From contig JAUSND010000016.1 in the NCBI GenBank assembly GCA_030646295.1, positions 186,001 through 250,000 on the forward strand: a DNA stretch of 64,000 nt, in the 5' to 3' direction. The notes beneath the pieces were generated by a model. It was not told the origin of the DNA, did no database searches, and worked only from the letters and a program-made list of their open reading frames with translations. This document shows positions 26,771 to 34,571 of the stretch, piece by piece (the first letter of the stretch is position 1; each line of letters starts with the position of its first letter). The DNA is from Moraxellaceae bacterium. GTDB lineage: Bacteria > Pseudomonadota > Gammaproteobacteria > Pseudomonadales > Moraxellaceae. Both the position numbers and the translations under genes were made by a program.

Positions 26771-27070
26771 ATGATCAGTTTGCAAAGTTTTCATGAAGTG
26801 GAAGAGCTGATAAGGGATGGTCAGCATCGGCGAGCAAGACACCTGATACGGGATATCCTGGGTGAGTTCAGGCAGCATTTTCATGAGGCGGATGAGCAGG
26901 CCGCCATAGTGAAAGGGCTGCTGTCCGATACCCTGGACATGCTGCTGCTTTTTTCTCACGAATCACAAATCACGCTTAACTCAATCAGGGCCGCCAGAAT
27001 GCTGGCGCGGGGACGCGATCATGTGGGCCCGCAACCGGCAGAACCACGCTGGAGCAGTGTCTGCGGGTAA
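26771..27070 (+). CDS. Hypothetical small helical protein
   Basis: A 99-aa protein (MISLQSFHEVEELIRDG ... RRARHLIRDILGEFRQHFHEADEQ ... LLSDTLDMLLLFSHESQ). It is predicted all-helical with no TM segment or signal and no family I recognise. An upstream in-frame ATG at 26687 would add 28 residues but lacks a ribosome site, whereas AAAAGGT lies seven bases before 26771. It stands alone between the efp terminator and the convergent AraC gene. Coding status is likely but not certain. Confidence 0.5.
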   Translation: MISLQSFHEVEELIRDGQHRRARHLIRDILGEFRQHFHEADEQAAIVKGLLSDTLDMLLLFSHESQITLNSIRAARMLARGRDHVGPQPAEPRWSSVCG

Positions 27071-27110
27071 GCGTGTCTGGTGTCAGCTTTCGTTCATCAG
27101 CTTGCGTTTA

Positions 27111-28091
27111 TCAGGTTTCGTTGCGGAACTGGCTGGGTGATTGCCCGGTCCAGCGCCGGAATGCCTTGGCAAAGGCGCTTTCGTCCGAGAAGCCCAGCTG
27201 CTCGGCAATGTCGGCCATCCGGCTGTCCTGCTGCTGCAGTGCCTTTTCGGCAAGTTGCCGCCGCGTGGTGTCCTGCAACAGCTTGAACGAGGTGCCGTCA
27301 TCTGCCAGCAGGCGATTGAGGTGGCGGCCGCTCATGTGCAGTTGCTCGGCGATGTCATCCTTGTTGGCTGCGGGATTTTTTTGCAGGAGCCCCTGCACCT
27401 GACTGGTCAGCGTACGGCTGTCCAGACTGGCCAGCATCTGGTCTGCCAGCAGTCGCAGATGACGGGTGACGGCCGGATTGCTCTGGATAAGCGGCAGGGC
27501 GGCCTGTTCTGACGTAAAGCAGATTTCGTTATTCCGTGCCTCAAAGTCTGCGGTGCAGCCGAGCAGCTGCTCGTAGGCTGCCAGATCAGTGGCCGCGCGA
27601 TGCTGGAAGTGCACACAGTGCGGCACGAAGGCGCCACCGCTGGTCCAGCGACCCAGTTGCAGCAGCATTGCAAACACGGCTTCTACACGTTCCCGCGTGC
27701 GGCAGTGGAAATGCGGCTCATAGCGCAGGTGCCAGACCGGGTTGCCGCGCTCAAGAAAAAACTCGCCACCGTCTCCAATGATCTGCTGGTAGTCGACCAG
27801 CATCTCCAGTGCTTCCTCCAGGTTACTGCAGCTCATCAGCAGTAGCCCGACGATGTCGAGATTGCCGGGTTGAGTGTCCTGTCCAAGGTGTAGCCCGATC
27901 AGGGGGTCATCGCTGGCGGCACAAAATTCGTCCCAGATGCGGTCCTGCACCTCCATGGGCACACGCGTGGCGTCGGGATGCTGTTGCATCCAGGCGGTGG
28001 CAGTGGCAGGCAGGGTGATGCCAAGCCGCGGGCAGGCCGCCAGCATGGACCGGAGAAAATGAAGGGAAACACTGGGGGAAAGCTGAGCCAT
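27111..28091 (-). CDS. AraC-family transcriptional regulator
   Basis: A 326-aa regulator with an N-terminal arabinose-binding-like domain (PF12625-type: GLHLGQDTQPGNLDIVGLLLMSCSNLEEALEML) and a C-terminal AraC double helix-turn-helix (DDIAEQLHMSGRHLNRLLADDGTSFKLLQD and MADIAEQLGFSDESAFAKAFRRWTGQSP). Family relatives control hydrocarbon, amino-acid and lipid-type catabolism. ATG 28091 is used with AGGA upstream. It is divergent from the flavin monooxygenase operon; the 190-bp space holds a palindrome and a putative promoter, so it very probably regulates that operon. Confidence 0.9.
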   Translation of the reverse strand: MAQLSPSVSLHFLRSMLAACPRLGITLPATATAWMQQHPDATRVPMEVQDRIWDEFCAASDDPLIGLHLGQDTQPGNLDIVGLLLMSCSNLEEALEMLVDYQQIIGDGGEFFLERGNPVWHLRYEPHFHCRTRERVEAVFAMLLQLGRWTSGGAFVPHCVHFQHRAATDLAAYEQLLGCTADFEARNNEICFTSEQAALPLIQSNPAVTRHLRLLADQMLASLDSRTLTSQVQGLLQKNPAANKDDIAEQLHMSGRHLNRLLADDGTSFKLLQDTTRRQLAEKALQQQDSRMADIAEQLGFSDESAFAKAFRRWTGQSPSQFRNET

Positions 28092-28129
28092 GAGTCCTGT
28101 TTTGCTGTCCTGTTTTAACCACAAGCCTG

Positions 28130-28146
28130 TCCCGTACGGTACGGGA
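28130..28146. promoter_or_regulatory. Palindrome overlapping the -35 region (candidate operator)
   Basis: TCCCGTAC-G-GTACGGGA is a perfect 8-bp inverted repeat. Downstream at 28166-28171 is TATAGT, a fair -10 box. A 17-bp spacer would place the -35 box at 28143-28148, where the sequence is not consensus. This fits an activator-dependent promoter with the activator bound at the palindrome. Confidence 0.5.
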
Positions 28147-28206
28147 GTCCTGATCTGGTGCTAAGTATAGTGAACGGGAATAGAGCCGCAGGGCAACCAG
28201 CCGGAC

Positions 28207-28261
28207 CAACTTGCCGGGCAACTTGCCGGACTAGCCTGTCGAGGCACCACCTGTCGAGGCA
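28207..28261 (+). repeat. Two short tandem repeats in the leader of the FMO operon
   Basis: CAACTTGCCGG occurs at 28207-28217 and 28219-28229 (12-bp period). CCTGTCGAGGCA occurs at 28235-28246 and 28250-28261 (15-bp period). Both lie in the untranslated leader just before the ribosome site, suggesting slippage duplications. Confidence 0.7.
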
Positions 28262-28281
28262 ATCAGGAGAACAGGAACACC

Positions 28282-29577
28282 ATGACACTTCCTTACGCAG
28301 TAATCGGTGCCGGCCCCATGGGGCTTTGCACGGCACGCCAGCTGAAAAAAAACGGCATTCCCTTCATTGGCCTGGAGCAGCACAGTGACGTTGGTGGATT
28401 GTGGGATATTGATAATCCGCATTCCACCGTTTACGAGACGGCCCACCTGATTTCGTCCAAGCGTACGACAGAGTTCACGGATTTTCCGATGAAGGATGAT
28501 GTGGCGACGTATCCGCATCAGCGTGAGCTGCGTCAGTATTTCAGGGACTATGCCACCAATTTCGGCCTGTACCAGAATTACGAGTTCAGGACCAAAGTCC
28601 TGCGGGCAGAGCCTGTCGGTGACAAGTGGTCTGTAGTGACGGAGTGCGATGGTGTGGAAACGCGCCGTGATTTTGCCGGCGTACTCATCGCCAACGGTAC
28701 CCTGCATCATCCGCAGATGCCAAGCCTGCCCGGGTATGACGGTGAGCTGATTCATGCGGCCCAGTACAAGCGGCCAGACCAGTTCTGGGGCAAGCGTGTA
28801 CTGGTGGTGGGTTGTGGCAACAGTGCCTGCGATATTGCCGTGGATGCCGTGCATCATGCCAACAGCGTGGATATCAGCGTGCGTCGCGGGTATTACTTTG
28901 TGCCCAAGTTTGTGTTTGGCAAACCGGCCGATACCCTGGGCAAGCTGAAACTGCCGCGACCGATCAAGCAACTGCTTGATGGCTTCATGATCCGTGCCTT
29001 CATGGGCAAGCCCAGCGACTACGGTCTGCCCGATCCGGACTACAAGCTTTACGAATCCCATCCGGTGGTGAATTCACTGGTGCTGTATCACCTGGGGCAT
29101 GGCGACATTCATGCACGTGGCGATATTGCAAAGGCAGACGGCCTGACGATCACGTTCAAGGATGGCCGCTCTGCCGACTACGACATGGTGCTGATGGCCA
29201 CCGGCTACAAGCTGCACTATCCCTTTATTGACAGTGAACTGCTCAACTGGAAGGGGGCCGCTCCCCAGCTATACCTTAACTGCATGCACCCGCAGTCAGA
29301 CTCGCTGTTCATGATGGGGATGGTGGAGGCAACCGGGCTGGGCTGGCAGGGCCGTGATGAGCAGGCCGAGATGGTGGCACTTTACCTTCGCCAGTTGCAG
29401 GCAGGCAAGACGTCGGCAAAGAATCTCAAGCAGCACAAGGCCATGCATTATTCGCAGGAAAAGAATGGCGGCTACCAGTATCTGAAGCTGGATCGCATGG
29501 CGTATTACGTGAACAAGGACGAGTACCGCGATGCGCTGAAAAAACACATTGGCGAGCTTAAAGCCGATCTCGTTTAA
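28282..29577 (+). CDS. Flavin-containing monooxygenase
   Basis: A 431-aa NADPH/FAD enzyme. The FAD Rossmann motif is GAGPMGLC (residues 8-15), with LEQHSDVGGLWDI next. The FMO-like fingerprint PGYDGELIHAAQYK and the second nucleotide motif VVGCGNSACDIA (~175-186) are present. MATGYKLHYPFID is the conserved C-terminal ATG motif. Such enzymes N-, S- or Baeyer-Villiger-oxygenate lipophilic substrates; the substrate is unknown. AGGAG precedes the ATG. It is the first of five co-directional genes (28282-33013) with a BASS transporter, two dehydrogenases and a TSUP transporter. Confidence 0.87.
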   Translation: MTLPYAVIGAGPMGLCTARQLKKNGIPFIGLEQHSDVGGLWDIDNPHSTVYETAHLISSKRTTEFTDFPMKDDVATYPHQRELRQYFRDYATNFGLYQNYEFRTKVLRAEPVGDKWSVVTECDGVETRRDFAGVLIANGTLHHPQMPSLPGYDGELIHAAQYKRPDQFWGKRVLVVGCGNSACDIAVDAVHHANSVDISVRRGYYFVPKFVFGKPADTLGKLKLPRPIKQLLDGFMIRAFMGKPSDYGLPDPDYKLYESHPVVNSLVLYHLGHGDIHARGDIAKADGLTITFKDGRSADYDMVLMATGYKLHYPFIDSELLNWKGAAPQLYLNCMHPQSDSLFMMGMVEATGLGWQGRDEQAEMVALYLRQLQAGKTSAKNLKQHKAMHYSQEKNGGYQYLKLDRMAYYVNKDEYRDALKKHIGELKADLV

Positions 29578-29615
29578 GGCAGGCAACTGACTCCACTCCA
29601 GAAGAAGAAAAAATC

Positions 29616-30557
29616 ATGCTGAGTAATGTCCGTATCGATTTCGACAGCGAGAGTGTGCTGGCTCTCAACATCATCATGGCCCTGATGATGTTCGGGGTGT
29701 CATTGACGCTGAAGCTGGAAGACTTTACCCGTGTGGCAAAAGCGCCAAAGGCTACCCTGGTGGGTCTTGTTGCCCAGTTCATGGTCTTGCCGGCATTAAG
29801 CTGTCTGTTTACCTGGGCGTTCAGGATTGATCCCGAGCTGGCGCTTGGCATGATCCTGGTCGCAGCCTGTCCGAGTGGCAGCTTTTCCAATCTGATGACG
29901 TTTGTGGCAAGGGGCAATGTGGCCTTGTCGGTCAGCATGACCTCCATTTGTTCGCTGGCGGCACTGGTCATGACGCCCTTCAACTTCTGGCTGTATGGTT
30001 CGCTTAATCCGTACACCAATCCCCTGATGCATTCAATCAATGTGGAGGCCGGCCAGATTCTTGGTCTGGTGCTGCTGGTGCTGGTGCTTCCGTTGATTGC
30101 GGGCATGCTCTTTGGTCGACAGTGGCCGGTTTTGGCCGAGCGGCTGGAAAAGCCCCTGCGTCCGATCTCGCTGGTCATCTTTCTGGTGTTTGTCGGGATT
30201 GCCTTTACCAAAAACTTTGATCTTTTCACCAGGTACATGCACCTGTTTGCAGGCCTGGTCATCATGCAGAACCTGATTGCCTTGTGTTCCGGTTATTTTG
30301 CGGCCCGCGCAATGAAACTGTCGGATGCAGACAGCCGTGCAGTCACCATTGAGGTAGGCATCCAGAATTCCGGCCTGGCACTGGCCATTCTTTTCACCTT
30401 TTATCCAAATGCGGGCGGCATGATGGTAATCGCTGCCTTCTGGGGTGTCTGGCATCTGGTCAGTGGCACCATTCTGGCCCAGTGGTGGGCGCATCATCCG
30501 CCCCGTGACGAAGTCACTGCAGCGGCAGGAGGTCTGACATGCAAAAGCGAATCCTGA
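29616..30557 (+). CDS. Bile acid:sodium symporter (BASS) family transporter
   Basis: A 313-aa membrane protein with about nine to ten hydrophobic helices. CPSGSFSNLMTFVARGN and EVGIQNSGLALAI are the two BASS signatures that form the sodium and substrate sites. Bacterial members move organic anions such as bile acids, pantoate and other carboxylates. It lies 38 bp after the monooxygenase gene and overlaps the next gene by 19 bp, so it probably imports the substrate or exports a product of this pathway. Confidence 0.87.
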   Translation: MLSNVRIDFDSESVLALNIIMALMMFGVSLTLKLEDFTRVAKAPKATLVGLVAQFMVLPALSCLFTWAFRIDPELALGMILVAACPSGSFSNLMTFVARGNVALSVSMTSICSLAALVMTPFNFWLYGSLNPYTNPLMHSINVEAGQILGLVLLVLVLPLIAGMLFGRQWPVLAERLEKPLRPISLVIFLVFVGIAFTKNFDLFTRYMHLFAGLVIMQNLIALCSGYFAARAMKLSDADSRAVTIEVGIQNSGLALAILFTFYPNAGGMMVIAAFWGVWHLVSGTILAQWWAHHPPRDEVTAAAGGLTCKSES

Positions 30558-31471
30558 TCACGGGTGCGGCCGGTTATGTCGGCAGCCAGCTCGGCGAACG
30601 CCTGTCACATGTGCATGATGTATTCGGCGTGGACATCCGGGCCGGGCAGGCCGGTTTTCCTGTCACGGTCATGGATGTGCGTGACCCGGCGCTGGCGGGA
30701 CACATGCGCAACAACGCCATTACACATGTAGTGCACCTGGCATCGGTCCTGCAGCCAGGGCCGGACCGGCAGCGTGATTACGACATTGATGTGAACGGTA
30801 CGCGCAATGTACTGGATGCCTGTATCAGTGCCGGCGTGCAGCACCTCACGTATACCAGCAGTGGTGCAGCCTATGGCTATTATCCGGACAACCCCGAGTG
30901 GATTGACGAGTCCGATGCTCTGCGCGGAAATCCCGAGTTTTCCTATTCGGATCACAAGCGAATGATCGAGGAGATGCTGGCATCGTACCGACAGAAGCAT
31001 CCCGGCCTGTCCCAGCTGATCTTTCGTCCCGGCACAATTCTCGGCGCCAATACCAATAACCTGATTACCAATCTTTTTCGCAAGAAACGTTTGCTGGCGG
31101 TTGCCGGCTCGGCATCGCCGTTTGTCTTCATATGGGATCAGGATGTGATCAATGCCATCGAATACGGCATTGAGCGCAGTACAACCGGCATCTACAACAT
31201 GGCGGGTGATGGTGCGCTGAGCATGGACGATATCGGCAGGATTCTCGGCAAGCCGGTCCTGCATGTGCCGGCCGCCTTGATCAAGACGGCGCTGGCCATT
31301 GGCAATCTTCTGCATCTCACGCGCTATGGTCCGGAGCAGGTCAACTTCCTGCGTTACCGCCCGGTATTGTCCAATCGCCGGTTGAAGGAAGAGTTTGGCT
31401 ACCAGCCCTCAAAGACATCGGAAGACACCTTCCGTTTTTTTGCCCGGCATTCGATGAAAGTGATGATATGA
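30539..31471 (+). CDS. NAD-dependent epimerase/dehydratase (extended SDR)
   Basis: A 310-aa protein. TGAAGYVGSQL (residues 7-17) is the GxxGxxG cofactor motif. YTSSGAAYGY and YSDHKRMIEEML supply the Ser and Tyr-x-x-x-Lys of the SDR active site. IFRPGTILG follows. The C-terminal region (GRILGKPVLHVPAALIKTALAIGNLLHLTRYGPEQVNFLR) resembles nucleoside-sugar epimerases and also 3-beta-hydroxysteroid dehydrogenase-like proteins. Given the BASS and monooxygenase neighbours, a small-molecule alcohol or sterol-like substrate is possible but unproven. Confidence 0.83.
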   Translation: MQKRILITGAAGYVGSQLGERLSHVHDVFGVDIRAGQAGFPVTVMDVRDPALAGHMRNNAITHVVHLASVLQPGPDRQRDYDIDVNGTRNVLDACISAGVQHLTYTSSGAAYGYYPDNPEWIDESDALRGNPEFSYSDHKRMIEEMLASYRQKHPGLSQLIFRPGTILGANTNNLITNLFRKKRLLAVAGSASPFVFIWDQDVINAIEYGIERSTTGIYNMAGDGALSMDDIGRILGKPVLHVPAALIKTALAIGNLLHLTRYGPEQVNFLRYRPVLSNRRLKEEFGYQPSKTSEDTFRFFARHSMKVMI

Positions 31472-31481
31472 GGACGCTGGG

Positions 31482-32270
31482 ATGAGTGTGGTTGTCATCA
31501 CTGGTGCAGCCAGCGGCCTTGGCTGGTCAATGGCACGCATTTTCTTTGCACGCGGTGACACGGTGGTGTTGCTGGATTGCAATGCGGCGCTGCTGCATCA
31601 GCGTGAGAAAGAGCTGGCCAATGCCTCTCGTGTACGGGCCGTGGTGCTGGACATCACGGATGCGGATGCGGTTGCCGCCTTTGCGCTACAGATGCGTGTC
31701 GAGTTTTCCGCTATCGATGTGCTGGTGAACAATGCCGGCATCACGCATCGCAGTCCGGCCATTCATACACAGTCCGCCGTGATACGCCGGGTGATGGAGG
31801 TGGATTATCTGGCAGTGGTGGACTTGACGCTGGCCCTGTATCCGCAGGTTGAAACTGCAGAGGGCTGCATAATCAATATCAGCTCCATGGCGGGCTGGAT
31901 GCCGGTGCTCGGACGCGCAGGATATTGTGCGGCAAAAAGTGCACTGCACCAGTTCTTTGAAACATTCCGGGCCGAGGTAAAGGATCGCGGCGTGTCGGTG
32001 CTGATGGTTTACCCCAGCTTTCTGGATACGCCGATTGACCGTAATGCACTGGGTGGCGATGGGCGTCCCGCCGGCCATGCGCGCAGTACAAGTGGTCAGG
32101 TACGCAGTGCCGACTGGATGGCAGAGCTGATCGTCAACGGGCTGGAGCAGGGTAAGCAGCGTATTTTTCCGGACCGCTTCAGCGCCTTTGCAGCCCTTTT
32201 GTACCGGTTGATGCCTGATCTCTATCACCGTCTGATGCGCCGCCGCTTTGCTGCCGAGTTGCCCACATGA
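31482..32270 (+). CDS. Short-chain dehydrogenase/reductase
   Basis: A 262-aa classical SDR. TGAASGLGWSMA (residues 7-18) is the nucleotide motif, NNAG follows at ~84-87, ISSMAG carries Ser, and YCAAKSA the Tyr and Lys. The C-terminal region is hydrophobic and basic (LYRLMPDLYHRLMRRRF), as in membrane-associated SDRs acting on lipophilic alcohols. It lies 10 bp after the epimerase gene and overlaps the TSUP gene by 4 bp. Confidence 0.88.
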   Translation: MSVVVITGAASGLGWSMARIFFARGDTVVLLDCNAALLHQREKELANASRVRAVVLDITDADAVAAFALQMRVEFSAIDVLVNNAGITHRSPAIHTQSAVIRRVMEVDYLAVVDLTLALYPQVETAEGCIINISSMAGWMPVLGRAGYCAAKSALHQFFETFRAEVKDRGVSVLMVYPSFLDTPIDRNALGGDGRPAGHARSTSGQVRSADWMAELIVNGLEQGKQRIFPDRFSAFAALLYRLMPDLYHRLMRRRFAAELPT

Positions 32271-33013
32271 CGGCAGTGCTGTGGCTGGGGCTGTGCATCC
32301 TGCTGGCCTGGACCATCGAGGCCATGTCGGGCTTTGGCAGTATTGTGATTGCCCTGTCGCTGGGGGCGTTGCTGCTGCCGATTGAATCCATGCTGCCCGT
32401 GCTGGTTACGCTCAATGTGCTGACGTCGTCATGGCTGGCCTGGCAGCATCGCCGGCATATCGACCGGCAATTGCTGTTACGCCGGATCATGCCGGCCATG
32501 CTGGCGGGTACGGTGTGCGGTGTTTTTCTGCGGGACCTGTTGCCGGGTGCGGCGCTCAAGACCGGGTTTGCCGTGCTGATTATCTGGTTTGCGCTCAGGG
32601 AACTGTGGGCCATCCATCACCGGCACGTGCGCAAACCCCATGATGCGGTCATTACACAAGGTCTGACGGGGGCCGCCGGCATTACACACGGCCTGTTTGC
32701 GTCCGGCGGCCCGCTGCTGGTGTATGCCATGGCCGGCAGTGGTGTGGACAAAGCGCGTTTCCGGGCCACACTGATTACAGTCTGGCTGTTGCTGAACGGG
32801 GTGCTGTTCTCTGCATTTCTCTGGCAGGGAAAAATTGCGGCACATGTAACGGAGATTGCCGGGTATTTGCCGGTGGTTATCCTGAGTGTCTTGCTGGGTA
32901 ATCGCCTGCACCACGGCCTTGATGAAGAGCGGTTTCGTCACATGGTGTTCTGGTTGCTGGCAGTGGTGGGGGTGTCCTTGCTGTTGTCACAGTTGCGTCT
33001 GTTGTTCTTCTGA
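32267..33013 (+). CDS. TSUP (TauE/SafE) family membrane transporter
   Basis: A 248-aa protein with about eight hydrophobic helices. The N-terminal LAWTIEAMSGFGSIVIALSLG and mid-protein GAAGITHGLFASGGPLLVYAM are the two repeated half-motifs of the TSUP family. Members export sulfite, sulfoacetate or related organic anions. It is the last gene of the operon (ATGA overlap with the SDR) and is followed by a terminator. Confidence 0.85.
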   Translation: MTAVLWLGLCILLAWTIEAMSGFGSIVIALSLGALLLPIESMLPVLVTLNVLTSSWLAWQHRRHIDRQLLLRRIMPAMLAGTVCGVFLRDLLPGAALKTGFAVLIIWFALRELWAIHHRHVRKPHDAVITQGLTGAAGITHGLFASGGPLLVYAMAGSGVDKARFRATLITVWLLLNGVLFSAFLWQGKIAAHVTEIAGYLPVVILSVLLGNRLHHGLDEERFRHMVFWLLAVVGVSLLLSQLRLLFF

Positions 33014-33050
33014 TATTTTTCCCTGGAGTGTTGCCCTTTTTGTGTTGCGC

Positions 33051-33080
33051 AGGCCGGTGATGTATTGCCGGCCTTTTTTT
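33051..33080 (+). terminator. Terminator of the FMO operon
   Basis: AGGCCGG and CCGGCCT pair around a nine-base loop, followed by seven T on the plus strand. Confidence 0.85.
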
Positions 33081-33093
33081 GCCTTGCACAAAG

Positions 33094-33122
33094 AAAAAAC
33101 CCGCCGTTATGGCGGGTTTTTT
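33094..33122. terminator. Bidirectional terminator between TSUP gene and alkB
   Basis: AAAAAACCCGCC and GGCGGGTTTTTT pair around a short loop, with T-runs on both strands. It can end alkB on the minus strand and back up the plus-strand terminator just before it. Confidence 0.88.
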
Positions 33123-33142
33123 CCTGAATCATCAGTGCGTGG

Positions 33143-34492
33143 TCAGGCAGCGCTCTTGCGGCTGCGTGCCTTGGGCTTCACTTCCAGTACCGGTGCCTTG
33201 ACGGTGTCGGCGGTAGTGTCGGCAGTAATGGCATCGAGGGTGCCGTCCTTGAACTCGGCGGCAATTTTCTCGGCCAGCTCCTTGTACTGCGCCTTCAGCT
33301 CGTCCTTGCGCTCCGGGTCCCAGTTGATCTTGTCGAGGTCACCCTTGTAGTGGCGGATGACGCGCTCGTCCATCACCTTGGTCCACCAGCCCGGAATGTA
33401 GGCCGGCAGCAGCATGGAGGCGTAGCCACCCGGCAGCTGAGGGGCTTCGGGGAAGTCACGCAGCGCCTGGAAGCTGCGCGACGGGAAGGCGTGGTGATCG
33501 GAGTGGCGCTGCAGCTGGTACAGCACCAGGTTGGTGACAACGTAGTTGCTGTTCCAGCTGTGTTCGGGCTGGGTGCGCTCGTACTTGCCGTTCTCGTCCT
33601 TTTCGCGCAGCAGGCCGTAATGCTCGATGTAGTTGATCACCTCAAGCAGACTGGCGCCGTAGGCACCCTGGGCAAGCATGAAGGGTACGGCACGCGGGCC
33701 GCTGACTACCACGTTGGCAGCGAGGAAGCCGGCGCTGATGGCCCAGCCCTGCAGCAGTTCGTTTTCCAGGCACCAGAAGCTCTTGCCCTTGCGCTCCAGG
33801 CGCTTGGTCTCGATCTCGACGGCGGATTTGAAGCCACCGATCACGGTGCGCGGCAGGAACTTCCAGAATGATTCACCCATGCGGCTGGAGGCGGGATCTT
33901 CCGGCGTGGACACACGCTTGTGATGGCCGAAGTTATGTTCCACCGCAAAGTGGGTATAGAACGTCGGGGCCAGGGCCAGCATGGCGCCGATGCGGTTGTC
34001 GCGCTCGTGCTTGTGGCCGAGTTCGTGGCCGGTGACGATGGCGATGCCGTTCAGGGCGCCAACCGAAACGGTCAGGCCGATACGGTCGGACATGGGCACG
34101 TTGTCGCGGGTGGCCAGGTAGCAGCCCAGCATCGTCATGATGTACTGGGAAGGAATGAAGGCCTTGGTGATGATGTTGTAGTACGGATCATTTTCGAGAT
34201 CCGCGATGGCATCATCAGGCGGGTTGCTGGTGTCTTCGCCGATCAGGCGGTCAAGGGCGGGGATGAGGCCGTGCACAAGCGCGGGGCCGGTCCAGGCCAG
34301 GGCGCGCAGCCTCTTGGGCGCAATGGCATAGGCGGACATGGCGGCAATCCCGACGACAGGCAGGGCAGGGCTCAGCAGCCACTTGTAACGCTTGGGGTCT
34401 TTCCACTTGCTGCTTTTCTTTTTGCTGGCATTTTGCAGCAGCTCATCCGGGGTCTTGGCATTCATGTCAGGCACCTGGGTTATTGTTGACAT
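33143..34492 (-). CDS. alkB: Alkane 1-monooxygenase (AlkB)
   Basis: A 449-aa integral membrane non-heme diiron enzyme that hydroxylates n-alkanes at C1. All His motifs are present: HELGHKH (156-162), EHNFGHH (185-191), NYIEHYG (287-293) and LQRHSDHHA (327-335). TM helices lie at the N-terminus and around 250-285. A ~40-residue C-terminal tail rich in Ala, Asp and Lys (TADTTADTVKAPVLEVKPKARSRKSAA) is additional. Rubredoxin and rubredoxin reductase, needed for electron supply, are not in the window. Two direct repeats upstream suggest an activator. The AraC gene at 27111 is a possible but not adjacent candidate. Confidence 0.95.
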   Translation of the reverse strand: MSTITQVPDMNAKTPDELLQNASKKKSSKWKDPKRYKWLLSPALPVVGIAAMSAYAIAPKRLRALAWTGPALVHGLIPALDRLIGEDTSNPPDDAIADLENDPYYNIITKAFIPSQYIMTMLGCYLATRDNVPMSDRIGLTVSVGALNGIAIVTGHELGHKHERDNRIGAMLALAPTFYTHFAVEHNFGHHKRVSTPEDPASSRMGESFWKFLPRTVIGGFKSAVEIETKRLERKGKSFWCLENELLQGWAISAGFLAANVVVSGPRAVPFMLAQGAYGASLLEVINYIEHYGLLREKDENGKYERTQPEHSWNSNYVVTNLVLYQLQRHSDHHAFPSRSFQALRDFPEAPQLPGGYASMLLPAYIPGWWTKVMDERVIRHYKGDLDKINWDPERKDELKAQYKELAEKIAAEFKDGTLDAITADTTADTVKAPVLEVKPKARSRKSAA

Positions 34493-34527
34493 TGGATGGT
34501 GTCATCATGGGCGCAGATTCAGTGACA

Positions 34528-34568
34528 AACCAGTTGTGAAAAGCCGGATAACCAGTGTGGAAAACCGG
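34528..34568 (-). promoter_or_regulatory. Direct repeats upstream of alkB (candidate activator site)
   Basis: AACCAGTTGTGAAAAGCCGG (34528-34547) and AACCAGTGTGGAAAACCGG (34550-34568) are near-identical direct repeats 22 bp apart, about two helical turns. They lie 36-76 bp upstream of the alkB start. This spacing is typical of AraC/XylS activator half-sites; such activators control alkane hydroxylase genes in relatives. Confidence 0.45.
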
Positions 34569-34571
34569 TCC

